Source of the DNA: RBC038 sp041390625
Lineage (GTDB): Bacteria > Chloroflexota > Dehalococcoidia > UBA2979
Direction: 5' to 3'
Assembly: GCA_041390625.1 (NCBI GenBank)
Contig: JAWKPM010000002.1
Coordinates: 244,983 to 308,982 of the forward strand
DNA: 64,000 nucleotides
Both the position numbers and the translations under genes were made by a program. The notes under the pieces are model-generated. The model searched no databases. It was given only the letters and a program-made list of their open reading frames with translations, and was not told the origin of the DNA. This document shows positions 1 through 7,393 of this stretch, piece by piece. The number at the start of each line of letters is the position of its first letter. Within the stretch, counting starts at the first letter, position 1.

Positions 1-2140
1 GACAGCCGACGACGACACCGGCACCGAACCGCTCGTGCGTCACGCGGTCGCCCGCTGCGAAGGCCGGCTCTGAGGGCGTCTCGCGACGCTCGGCGGGACG
101 ACCGGCGAGGGCGGCGCGGCGCTCGCGGCCGCTCAAGCCCTCGAGACCGCGTCCACCGCTGCGCTCGACCTCGGCCGCGGGGATGTCGCGAAGGAAGCGC
201 GAGGGGACGACGCGCCTCAACTGGCCGTGCATGAAGCGACTCTGCGCGGTCAGGAGGTAGAGACGCTCGCGGGCGCGCGTCATGCCGACGTAGCAGACGC
301 GGCGCTCCTCCTCCATCTGCGCGGGGTCATCGAGGGAGCGCATGTGCGGCAGCGTGCCCTCCTCCATGCCCGGCATGAAGACCACAGGGAACTCGAGGCC
401 CTTCGCCGCGTGGAGCGTCGTCAGCGTGACGGCATCGGGGCGGTCGGCCGAGGGGTCGTCGAGGTCCGAGACGAGTGCGACCTCCTCGAGGAAGGCGGCC
501 AGGGAGCCCTCGCCGAGGTCGTCGTACTGGCTCGCGACGTTGAGCAGCTCCTCGATGTTCTCCCAGCGCGTCTCGGCGTGTGCGGCGTCGTTCTCGGTGA
601 GGTAGGCGTGGTAGCCGGTCGAGCGCAGGATGTCGTCGAGGATGTCGGAGACGCGGCGGTCGGATCTCGATGAGGCGAGGCGGTCGAGCATCGCGACGAA
701 GGCCTCGAGGGCCTGGCGGGCGCGGACCGAGGGGAGGGAGGGCAGCGCCTCGACGGCGGGGACGAGGGCGTCGCTGGCCACCATACGGTGGGCCACGGCG
801 AGCGGTGAGATGCCGAGGTCGAGCGAGGCGGAGAGGATGCGCTCGACGGTCTTCGCGCCGAGTCCTCGGCCGGGGACGTTCACGACGCGCTGGAAGGCGA
901 CGCCGTCCCATTCATTCTGGACGAGGCGCAGGTAGGCGAGCAGGTCGCGCACCTCCTTGCGGTCGTAGAACCTCGTACCGCCGACGATGCGGTACGGCAC
1001 GCCGAGATAGATGAACGCTTCCTCGAGGGCGCGGGACTGAGCGTTCGTGCGGTACATGACAGAGAAGTCGCCGGGGCGCCGGTGCTCGGTGCGCATGAGG
1101 CGCTGCACCTCGTTGGCGACGTACGTGCCCTCGTCGTCGCTCGAGCGGGACTCGTGCAGCACGACGGGCGCGCCGTCGGGGTTCTCGGTCCAGAGCGCCT
1201 TCTCGGGCCGACCCTCGGCCTTGGCGATCACGGCGTGGGCGGCGCGCAGGACGTGGCCAGTGGAGCGGTAGTTCTGCTCGAGGAGCACGACCTCGGCGCC
1301 GGGGAAGTCCTGTTCGAAGCGCTGGAGGTTGCGGACATCGGCGGCGCGCCAGGAGTAGATGGACTGGTCGGGGTCGCCGACGGCGGTGATGTTGCCGTGC
1401 CTCGATGCCAGTAGGCGCGCGATCTCGTACTGGACGATGTTCGTGTCCTGGAACTCGTCGATGAGCGAGTGGAGGAAGCGGCCGGCGTAGCGATCGAGCA
1501 CGTCGGGCGCCTCGGCGAAGAGCTTCAGCACCATGCCGAGCAGGTCATCGAAGTCGACGGCGGCGTTGCGGCGGAGTGCGGCCTCGTAGGCGCCGTAGAC
1601 GCGGGCGACGATCTCCTCGAAGTAGGAGCCGACGGAGGCTCGATACGCCTCGACGTCACGCTGCTCGTTCTTCGCGGATGAGATGGCGGATAGCACCTGC
1701 CGGGGGGTGAAGCGGCGAGGGTCGATCTGCTGGTCGGCCTGAATCTGCCGGATGAGCGACATCTGATCGTCGGTGTCGTAGATCGCGAAGCCGTCGGGGA
1801 TGCCGACGTGCTGGCCGTCGCGACGCAGGATGCGCGCGCAGACGCCGTGGAACGTCCCCATCACCAGCTCGTTGGCGCGGTCGTCGAGGAGGGCCTCGAC
1901 GCGCTCACGCATCTCGCGGGCAGCCTTGTTCGTGAACGTCACGGCGAGGATGCGCCACGGCGGCACCTCGAGGTGGTCGACTAGGTAGGCGATGCGGTGC
2001 GTGATGACGCGCGTCTTGCCGGAGCCGGGGCCGGCGAGGATGAGGAGCGCCCCGCCGGGCGCCTCGACGGCGCGGCGCTGGGCCTCGTTCAGGGTCTCGA
2101 CGTGGCTGGCGGCCTCGAGTGCATTGCCGTCGGGTGACAT
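1..2140 (-). CDS. pcrA: ATP-dependent DNA helicase, UvrD/PcrA type (3' end outside window)
   Basis: Superfamily 1A 3'-5' DNA helicase acting in repair and in clearing protein-DNA roadblocks. About 713 residues are in the window; the C-terminus is cut at base 1. Visible in order: Walker A GPGSGKT near residues 37-43, Walker B LIDEFQDTN, motif III VGDPDQSIYSWR, motif IV NYRST, motif V TLHAAKGLEF and motif VI RRVCYVGMTRAR. The last visible residues (HERFGAGVV) match the C-terminal tail region of PcrA. The ATG at 2140 has no ribosome binding site but lies 6 nt after a TACACT box, so the transcript is probably leaderless. UvrD and PcrA cannot be told apart with certainty from this sequence. Confidence 0.93.
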   Translation of the reverse strand, partial: MSPDGNALEAASHVETLNEAQRRAVEAPGGALLILAGPGSGKTRVITHRIAYLVDHLEVPPWRILAVTFTNKAAREMRERVEALLDDRANELVMGTFHGVCARILRRDGQHVGIPDGFAIYDTDDQMSLIRQIQADQQIDPRRFTPRQVLSAISSAKNEQRDVEAYRASVGSYFEEIVARVYGAYEAALRRNAAVDFDDLLGMVLKLFAEAPDVLDRYAGRFLHSLIDEFQDTNIVQYEIARLLASRHGNITAVGDPDQSIYSWRAADVRNLQRFEQDFPGAEVVLLEQNYRSTGHVLRAAHAVIAKAEGRPEKALWTENPDGAPVVLHESRSSDDEGTYVANEVQRLMRTEHRRPGDFSVMYRTNAQSRALEEAFIYLGVPYRIVGGTRFYDRKEVRDLLAYLRLVQNEWDGVAFQRVVNVPGRGLGAKTVERILSASLDLGISPLAVAHRMVASDALVPAVEALPSLPSVRARQALEAFVAMLDRLASSRSDRRVSDILDDILRSTGYHAYLTENDAAHAETRWENIEELLNVASQYDDLGEGSLAAFLEEVALVSDLDDPSADRPDAVTLTTLHAAKGLEFPVVFMPGMEEGTLPHMRSLDDPAQMEEERRVCYVGMTRARERLYLLTAQSRFMHGQLRRVVPSRFLRDIPAAEVERSGGRGLEGLSGRERRAALAGRPAERRETPSEPAFAAGDRVTHERFGAGVVVGC

Positions 2141-2146
2141 GCCTCG

Positions 2147-2152
2147 AGTGTA
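2147..2152 (-). promoter_or_regulatory. -10 box of leaderless pcrA
   Basis: Minus-strand TACACT followed by six bases (CGAGGC) and then the ATG. Initiation about 7 nt after the box would put +1 on the start codon. No Shine-Dalgarno sequence is present. The six-base spacer is itself the reverse complement of the abundant GCCTCG word. Confidence 0.55.
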
Positions 2153-2353
2153 CCGATGCATCCTCGTGTGGTCGGGGGCACGTTCGACGGTGCATCCCAC
2201 GCCTGTCCACGGCTTCCACAGCGATCGGCAGCGCGACGAGGTGGTTATGGAATCGAAAGGTCGGTCGCGTGACGCGTCCGGATCGCCACCTAACAGCGTG
2301 ATAGGCTGACTGCCATCCGATGGAACGGTGACGAGCGCGATCTGGAGCGGCGC

Positions 2354-3088
2354 GTGGACTATCTGATCGGCTGGCCGGGCGGCGACTGGCAGGCGACGGC
2401 ACGGCTGGCCGGGACCCTCGCCGGCGGCTACATCGCCCTGATCTGGCTCGCCTCCGTGCTCTGGGTCTACCGCGACATCTCCTCGAGAACCCGCGACCCC
2501 GTCTCGCAGACGGTGAGCGTCGCGATCGCCGTCGTGATGCCGCTCATCGGCCTCCCGATCTACTTCGCCCTGCGGCCGAACGAGACGTTGCAGGAGGCGC
2601 ACGACCGCGAGATCGAGCAGGAGGCGATGCTCTCCGAGATGCACTCTCTGACCTCGTGCCCCAACTGCCGGCGGCCGGTCGAGGGCGACTTCATGGTGTG
2701 CGCGTACTGCGCGACGGAGCTGAAGCAGCCGTGTGCCTCGTGCGGCCAGCCACTGCGCGCGGCGTACCGCTACTGCCCGCACTGCGCGACGCCGAAGCCG
2801 GTGCCCGAGGCCGAGCGGTTCGCGTCACGCCTCGACTTCAGCGTGGGTGACGAGGAGGATGAGCTGGAGCCCGTCCTCGAGCGTGCGCCGGAGCGCGAGG
2901 CGCCTGCGCCGACCGCCCTCAACGACGCGATCGAGCGTCGGACGCCTGTGGCGGTGGAAGCGAACCGGCGCGCCGCAGAGGAGCAGAACGAGCCTCGAGA
3001 CGCGCGCCCGGCGCCGAGCCCGTTCGCGCGTCGGTCGCCGAGCGGGTCACGCTCGAGCCGACGCCAGCCTCGGGGCGAGGACGACTAG
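2354..3088 (+). CDS. Membrane protein with double zinc ribbon
   Basis: 244 residues. Two N-terminal membrane segments (about 20-40 and 54-73) resemble the PLDc_N-type anchor. A double zinc ribbon follows, with CxxC pairs at about Cys102/105, 116/119, 127/130 and 141/144. The C-terminal 90 residues are charged, rich in Glu, Arg and Pro, and probably disordered. The start is GTG at 2354 with GGAG six bases upstream; a TAGGCT at 2302-2307 could be its -10 box. The function is unknown; zinc-ribbon membrane proteins of this kind are usually structural or regulatory. It is monocistronic and followed by a strong terminator. Confidence 0.8.
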   Translation: MDYLIGWPGGDWQATARLAGTLAGGYIALIWLASVLWVYRDISSRTRDPVSQTVSVAIAVVMPLIGLPIYFALRPNETLQEAHDREIEQEAMLSEMHSLTSCPNCRRPVEGDFMVCAYCATELKQPCASCGQPLRAAYRYCPHCATPKPVPEAERFASRLDFSVGDEEDELEPVLERAPEREAPAPTALNDAIERRTPVAVEANRRAAEEQNEPRDARPAPSPFARRSPSGSRSSRRQPRGEDD

Positions 3089-3119
3089 CCTCGGTCTCGC
3101 ACTCGCAGCCTCGGAATGC

Positions 3120-3148
3120 ATGAGGGCCGCCCACTGGGCGGCCCTCAT
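3120..3148. terminator. Bidirectional intrinsic terminator
   Basis: Near-perfect inverted repeat: arm ATGAGGGCCGCCCA, one central base, then its exact complement. It sits between two convergent genes (stops at 3088 and 3172), so it can terminate both. There is only a short, weak T run on either side. Confidence 0.75.
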
Positions 3149-3171
3149 TGTGTGACGAGCTGGGAGGGGCG

Positions 3172-3765
3172 CTAGTTGAGGGCGGCGTCCAGGAACTCGC
3201 GAATCTCCTCGATCTCGGCGTGACGCCAGGGGCCGGCGTTCACGATCATCGCCTCGCGGGAGGCGTCCATCGCGGCGGCGTACTCGGGGGTGTCGCGCTC
3301 CGGCATCGGGTTCGGGAGAACCTGCGCACGGATCTTCGGCATCTCCTCCTGGGCGAGGACGGGGCGCTCGATCCAGTGGCCGAGGTACTTGTGGTTCTTG
3401 TCGTAGAACACGATGGTCGGGATCGACTCGAACTCACCCTGATTGAGGAACTCGGACATGATGTCCTTGTTCTGGTCGCGCATGAAGTAGCGGACCTCCA
3501 TGCCGGCCTGCTCGGCCAGCTTGGCGATGGTGGGGAGGCCGCGCCAGACATCTGGGCACCAGTCCTCGCCGAGGACGAGCGCCTTCACACCGTGCTCGGC
3601 GACGGCCTTCTTGAAGTACTCGACGTCCTCGGGCTTGGGATCGTACTCGTCGTAGTGGCGCTGGAACTCGGTCTGTCGCTGGCCGATAGCGGCCATCCAC
3701 TCCTTGAACGAGCCGATACCGGTGGCGAACCGCTCCGGTGTGACGACCGACGTCTCACTGGCCAT
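3172..3765 (-). CDS. Thioredoxin-fold family protein
   Basis: 197 residues. The motif EDWCPDV (Cys70) takes the place of the thioredoxin WCGPC, so only one active-site cysteine is present and a classical dithiol mechanism is unlikely. The cis-proline motif SIPTIVFYD occurs further along. It belongs to the thioredoxin-like group found widely in Chloroflexota and Firmicutes; the substrate is unknown. The ATG at 3765 has a GAGGAGG ribosome binding site with good spacing, and a TACAAT box at 3820-3825 would give a leader of about 48 nt. This is an SD-led gene, in contrast to its leaderless neighbours. Confidence 0.8.
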   Translation of the reverse strand: MASETSVVTPERFATGIGSFKEWMAAIGQRQTEFQRHYDEYDPKPEDVEYFKKAVAEHGVKALVLGEDWCPDVWRGLPTIAKLAEQAGMEVRYFMRDQNKDIMSEFLNQGEFESIPTIVFYDKNHKYLGHWIERPVLAQEEMPKIRAQVLPNPMPERDTPEYAAAMDASREAMIVNAGPWRHAEIEEIREFLDAALN

Positions 3766-3819
3766 GAGAACCTCCTCGAACGGCGCCTCGAGGCACCATA
3801 GACGACTAATTCGAGCGCC

Positions 3820-3825
3820 ATTGTA
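3820..3825 (-). promoter_or_regulatory. Probable -10 box of the thioredoxin-like gene
   Basis: Minus-strand TACAAT between the end of mazG and the thioredoxin-like start. No convincing -35 hexamer is visible. It implies separate transcription from mazG. Confidence 0.4.
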
Positions 3826-3855
3826 TCAGGCGCTGTGGAATCTACTGCGGGCCGG

Positions 3856-4914
3856 TCAGGGGACCGAAGGGGGCCTCGACGGGGTGTCGGGCCAGAGGGC
3901 GGCGCGATCGGCCTCGGGGGCGGCGGCGACGCCGGCGCCGGGGGTGGTAGAGGTCTCGAGGGCGCCGAACGCGGCCTCGAAGCCTGCGGCGGCGGCGCGG
4001 AGGGCCTCCTCGGCATCGACCTCGAGGGAGCGCGCCAGGCGCACGGTCTCCCACAGCAGGCGCCCGAGGTGCTCGGCGTCGGGGAAGGGACCGAGCGCGC
4101 CGACCGCCCTCGCGACGGACTGGAGCGGGCCGAGATCGGGCTCGATGGCGCCGGCGCGGACGGCGCGCTGCTGCAGCGACTGGGCGCGCTGGAGGGACGG
4201 CGCGGCGCGGGGCACCGAGGCGAGCACGCCCTCGGTGGTCGAATCGGAGGCGGCGCGCTCCTCGGCCTTAATCTCGTCCCAGCGCTCGAGCAGACGGTCG
4301 GTCGAGCCGGCCGCCTCGTCGCCGAAGACGTGCGGATGGCGGCGCACCATCTTCGAGGCCGCGGAGGCGGCCACGTCCTCGACGGTGAACTCGTGCTGCT
4401 CCTGGGCGATCGACGTCTGCATGAAGATGTGGGCCAGCAGGTCGCCGAGCTCCTCGCGCAGATCGTCGATGTCGGCGCGGTCGATGGCATCGACGAGCTC
4501 GTAGGCCTCCTCGAGCAGGTACTTTCGCAGTGACTCATGGGTCTGCTCGCGGTCCCACGGGCAGCCGTCCGGGCCGTAGAGGCGCTCCATCACGCCTCGC
4601 AGGCCCTCCAGGGACGCGAGGTCCTCGCCCGCAGCCATCGGCGCGAGGAGCCACGCCTCGGCCTCGGGAGGGAGATCGGAGGGTGTGGCCTCGATGGTGC
4701 GGCCGTCGACGACGGCGCGCGCGGGGTGCGATTGGGGGTAGCGGGCCTCGATGACGGCGCGGGCGGCCTCGAACTGCGGCCGGAGCACGAGCAGCGGCCG
4801 TGAGGCGTCGAAGCGCGGGTGAGCGGGGTCGAAGGATTGGAGCTCGTGGGGCTCGAGTCCGAGGGTGGCCGCGACGTCGAGCAGTGCCGCGAACCTCGAA
4901 GGGGCGTTGGCCAT
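3856..4914 (-). CDS. mazG: Nucleoside triphosphate pyrophosphohydrolase MazG
   Basis: Hydrolyses (d)NTPs to monophosphate and pyrophosphate, cleaning the nucleotide pool. The catalytic helix-bundle signature is clear: CPWDREQTH (118-126), EEAYELVDAID (about 135-145) and EELGDLL (about 154-160), giving the ExxE12-28ExxD pattern. At 352 residues it exceeds the E. coli enzyme (263). Residues 36-95 look like a remnant of the C-terminal lobe of the tetrapyrrole-methylase-like domain fused to MazG in YabN proteins (inference). The second MazG half is degenerate and followed by an Ala/Pro-rich tail. The ATG at 4914 has no SD and lies 6 nt after one side of a palindromic -10 element. Confidence 0.92.
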   Translation of the reverse strand: MANAPSRFAALLDVAATLGLEPHELQSFDPAHPRFDASRPLLVLRPQFEAARAVIEARYPQSHPARAVVDGRTIEATPSDLPPEAEAWLLAPMAAGEDLASLEGLRGVMERLYGPDGCPWDREQTHESLRKYLLEEAYELVDAIDRADIDDLREELGDLLAHIFMQTSIAQEQHEFTVEDVAASAASKMVRRHPHVFGDEAAGSTDRLLERWDEIKAEERAASDSTTEGVLASVPRAAPSLQRAQSLQQRAVRAGAIEPDLGPLQSVARAVGALGPFPDAEHLGRLLWETVRLARSLEVDAEEALRAAAAGFEAAFGALETSTTPGAGVAAAPEADRAALWPDTPSRPPSVP

Positions 4915-4918
4915 GGCG

Positions 4919-4930
4919 CGAGTATACTCG
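4919..4930. promoter_or_regulatory. Palindromic bidirectional -10 element for two leaderless genes
   Basis: The core AGTATACT (4921-4928) sits in the perfect 12-base palindrome CGAGTATACTCG. It supplies TATACT on the plus strand (4923-4928) and TATACT on the minus strand (4926-4921). Exactly six bases separate each box from a start codon: GTG at 4935 on the plus strand and ATG at 4914 on the minus strand. Neither gene has a ribosome binding site. Confidence 0.7.
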
Positions 4931-4934
4931 GGGC

Positions 4935-5687
4935 GTGCTGATCGCCCGCTGGACCGCGACCGTGCTCTTCATCGCCTCGGTGCCGCTGTTCCTCCTGCTG
5001 ACGAACGTGCGGATCGCGGCCTCCGAGCCGCGGGTCTTCGAGTACTCGTTCTCGCAGTACGACGTGCCGGCGACGAGCGGGATCCCTCGCCCGGAGCTCG
5101 ACCGTTCGGCGCGCGAGATCGCGCGCTACTTCCAGGACGACAGCGAGCTGCTGGCGATCGAGGTGACGGTCGACGGCCAGACGCAGGCGCTGTTCAACCC
5201 TCGGGAGGTCGCGCACATGCGCGACGTGAAGGACCTCTTCCAGGGCGTCTTCCGGCTCCACGAGTTCGCGTTCGCGTATGCGGCCGGCTACGTCGCGCTC
5301 GTCTTCCTGTGGTCGCGTGAGCGCTCGATGCAGCGGCTGGCGCGGGAGTCGGTCCTCGCGGGGCTCGTCACGGCAGGGGTGATGACGGCGGCGGCGCTCG
5401 CGATGCTCGTGGGCTTCGACCAGCTGTTCCTGCAGTTCCACCTCTTCTCGTTCAGCAACGACTTCTGGCAGCTGAACCCGGCGACCGACCACCTCGTGCA
5501 GATGTTCCCGCAGGGGTTCTGGTTCGACGTCTCGCTGGCGGTGGGGGTGCTCACGGTCGTGCAGGGCGGCATCGTCGCTCTGATCGGGTTCGCGTACCTG
5601 CGGTGGAGCGAGCGGCGTCGCGGCCAGCCCTCGGCGGCCTCGACGCGCCTCGGGGCCGAGACGGCCGTGCGGGGATTCGACGCGTAG
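4935..5687 (+). CDS. DUF1461 (TIGR01906-like) integral membrane protein
   Basis: 250 residues. An N-terminal membrane anchor (about 6-25) is followed by an extracytoplasmic region with the DUF1461 features: a YF-type segment near residue 65 and a LFNPREVAHMRDVKDLF stretch. Three further membrane helices come after (about 110-130, 140-165 and 205-230). The function of the family is unknown. GTG at 4935 is chosen because the palindromic -10 box puts the transcript start on it; longer in-frame extensions would run into mazG antisense. It is divergent from mazG. Confidence 0.75.
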   Translation: MLIARWTATVLFIASVPLFLLLTNVRIAASEPRVFEYSFSQYDVPATSGIPRPELDRSAREIARYFQDDSELLAIEVTVDGQTQALFNPREVAHMRDVKDLFQGVFRLHEFAFAYAAGYVALVFLWSRERSMQRLARESVLAGLVTAGVMTAAALAMLVGFDQLFLQFHLFSFSNDFWQLNPATDHLVQMFPQGFWFDVSLAVGVLTVVQGGIVALIGFAYLRWSERRRGQPSAASTRLGAETAVRGFDA

Positions 5688-5730
5688 CAGGCGGTCGAGC
5701 GGCCTCGAGGGTCGCGAGGTGGAGGTTCCG

Positions 5731-6138
5731 ATGACGACGAGCGGGACGAGCACGACAAGCACGGCGGCGACCGAGGCGACGAAGCGCGCGCTCGAAGCGG
5801 TGGACGCCTTTGCGCAGGCGATGGTCGAGGGCGACGCGGAGGCCCTCGAGGAGCTGCTGACCTCGGACTTTACGTACACGCACATGAGCGCGCGGGTCGA
5901 GCCGGTGTCGGAGCTCATTCCCTCGGTGCGGGGTGGGCGGCGGAACCGTCAGATGGCGTTCGAGGACCTCGCGACACGCGCCTACCCGGGCGTCGTCCTC
6001 GTGACGGGCCTCAACCACATGGTCACGGGAGGCGAGCCGCCGTTGACCTTCGACTCGCGGTTCACGGCGGTGGTGGTCGACGTCGAGGGCACGTGGCGCC
6101 TCGTGTCGTACCACTCGACGCGGGTGCCCGAGGCGTAG
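5731..6138 (+). CDS. SnoaL/NTF2-like nuclear-transport-factor-fold protein
   Basis: 135 residues. The pattern ALEAVDAFAQAMVEGDAEAL...LLTSDFTYTH at the N-terminus and a C-terminal strand WRLVSYHSTR are typical of DUF4440/SnoaL-like proteins with the NTF2 fold. Such proteins are small cone-shaped enzymes or ligand binders of varied function, so no substrate can be given. The ATG at 5731 has a GGAGG ribosome binding site five bases upstream. A Thr/Ser-rich first 15 residues are probably disordered. It sits between DUF1461 and a GNAT gene, perhaps one transcript. Confidence 0.7.
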   Translation: MTTSGTSTTSTAATEATKRALEAVDAFAQAMVEGDAEALEELLTSDFTYTHMSARVEPVSELIPSVRGGRRNRQMAFEDLATRAYPGVVLVTGLNHMVTGGEPPLTFDSRFTAVVVDVEGTWRLVSYHSTRVPEA

Positions 6139-6154
6139 CGGGCCTCGAATTCGC

Positions 6155-6730
6155 ATGCCCGACCTCGAGGTCCACGACGTCGACCAGACGCGCTGGCCGG
6201 ACTTCGTGCGGCTGTTCGAGGCGCCGGGCGGGCCGAAGTACTGCTGGTGCGGCGTCTGGCGGAACTGGCGTGACGCGCCCGGCGCAACGGTGCGGCAGCA
6301 GAAGCGCGCGACGATCGAGGCGCAGGTGCGCGACGGGACGCCGGTCGGGCTACTGGCGTACCTCGATGGGGAGCCGGCGGGCTGGTGCTCGGTGGCCCCT
6401 CGAGAGACGTTTCGGCCGCTTGGGGGCGTCGAGGACGAGCCCGAGCGGCTCGTGTGGTCGCTCGTGTGCTTCTACGTGCCTCGACGGCGGCGCGGCACCG
6501 GGATCGCCGGGCGGCTCCTCGATGCCGCGATCGAGCGGGCGACGGAGGCCGGCGCTGACGTCCTCGAGGCGTACCCGGTCGACCCGGATTCGCCGAGCTA
6601 CCTGTTCATGGGGTTCGTGCCGACGTTCCTCGGGCGGGGGTTCGAGGAGCACGGGATGGCCGGCTCGAGGCGCCACGTGATGCGCCTCGAGCTGTCGCGC
6701 GGCCTCGAGTCCGGAGCAGGGCGGGGCTAG
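6155..6730 (+). CDS. GNAT family N-acetyltransferase
   Basis: 191 residues with the GNAT acetyl-CoA pyrophosphate-binding loop RRRRGTGIAGRLL at about 110-122. Before it comes strand 4 (LVWSLVCFYV). The C-terminal region SPSYLFMGFVPTFLGRGFEE is the usual GNAT end. The family transfers acetyl groups to small molecules or proteins; the acceptor is unknown. A YCWCGVW segment near residue 30 recalls GNATs that carry an N-terminal Cys/Trp patch. Its stop codon shares the bases CTAG (6727-6730) with the convergent FmdB-type gene. Confidence 0.85.
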   Translation: MPDLEVHDVDQTRWPDFVRLFEAPGGPKYCWCGVWRNWRDAPGATVRQQKRATIEAQVRDGTPVGLLAYLDGEPAGWCSVAPRETFRPLGGVEDEPERLVWSLVCFYVPRRRRGTGIAGRLLDAAIERATEAGADVLEAYPVDPDSPSYLFMGFVPTFLGRGFEEHGMAGSRRHVMRLELSRGLESGAGRG

Positions 6731-7014
6731 AAGCCGAAGTCGAGGTCGTCGTCTCCGAAGTCCATGCCGCCGAAGTCGTCGTGGTCATGGCCGTGCTCGT
6801 GGTCGTGACCGCCCATGCCGAACTCATCGAGGCTGGCGTCGTCCGACAGCAGGTCGGGCGTGCTGTTGCCGACGAAGGCGAAGGCGGAGAGCTTCAGCGT
6901 GGTCGCGGTCGAGCCGCAGTGGGCGCACTTGGCGCGGTTGTTGCGGGCATCGACGGAGCGGACCAGCTCGAAGTCCTTGTTGCACTTCTTGCAGTGGTAC
7001 TCGTAGATGGGCAC
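6727..7014 (-). CDS. FmdB-type zinc-ribbon regulatory protein
   Basis: 95 residues beginning MPIYEYHCKKC, the hallmark of FmdB/CxxC_CXXC_SSSS proteins. The zinc ribbon uses two CxxC pairs (CKKC and CAHC). The C-terminal half is acidic with a His/Asp-rich stretch (GGHDHEHGHDHDD) that could bind further metal. FmdB was proposed as a regulator of formamidase or amidase genes; the general role remains unclear. The start is GTG at 7014. It overlaps the convergent GNAT gene tail to tail by four bases. Confidence 0.85.
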   Translation of the reverse strand: MPIYEYHCKKCNKDFELVRSVDARNNRAKCAHCGSTATTLKLSAFAFVGNSTPDLLSDDASLDEFGMGGHDHEHGHDHDDFGGMDFGDDDLDFGF

Positions 7015-7068
7015 GGCCGGGAGTCCCCTCTTCGGATGTGACGGCTGGTGGCGGACATTCTAGGCCGT

Positions 7069-7365
7069 TCAGGGTCCTGAGGCGTCCTCGAAGTAGTTGC
7101 CGCCGGGCGGCTCTTCGAGGAGGGCCAGTGCGGCATCGAGCTGCGCCTGCGGGATGACGTCGGCAGAGGCGCGATGTGCCTCGATGGAGTCCCACTCCTC
7201 GATGATCACGAAGAGCGCCGAGTCGTCGCCGGTAGCCTCGAGGAGGCGCACCGAGCGGCAGCCGTCGGCGGCCTCGATGTCGGGGACCACGGAGCGCAGG
7301 AAGTCCCGCAGCGCGACGGTCTGACCGTCGCGCGCGCGGAACTCGTTGATGCGGGTGATCGCCAC
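7069..7365 (-). CDS. Antibiotic biosynthesis monooxygenase (ABM) domain protein
   Basis: 98 residues with the ABM dimeric alpha-beta-barrel pattern: an N-terminal strand ITRINEFRARDGQ, a helix LRDFLRSVVPDIEAADGC, then SVRLLEA and FVIIEEWDSIEAHRAS. Such proteins act as quinol monooxygenases, haem-degrading enzymes or structural relatives; no substrate can be assigned. The start is GTG at 7365. It is downstream of rpoD and likely on the same transcript. Confidence 0.78.
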   Translation of the reverse strand: MAITRINEFRARDGQTVALRDFLRSVVPDIEAADGCRSVRLLEATGDDSALFVIIEEWDSIEAHRASADVIPQAQLDAALALLEEPPGGNYFEDASGP

Positions 7366-7393
7366 CGGCGCCCTCGATCTGCCGAACGCAGGA

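Noticed and set aside
2190..2225. TGTCCACGG and CTTCCACAG, vaguely like DnaA boxes
   Set aside because: Only the CCACA core matches; no cluster, no AT-rich unwinding region and no dnaA or dnaN nearby.
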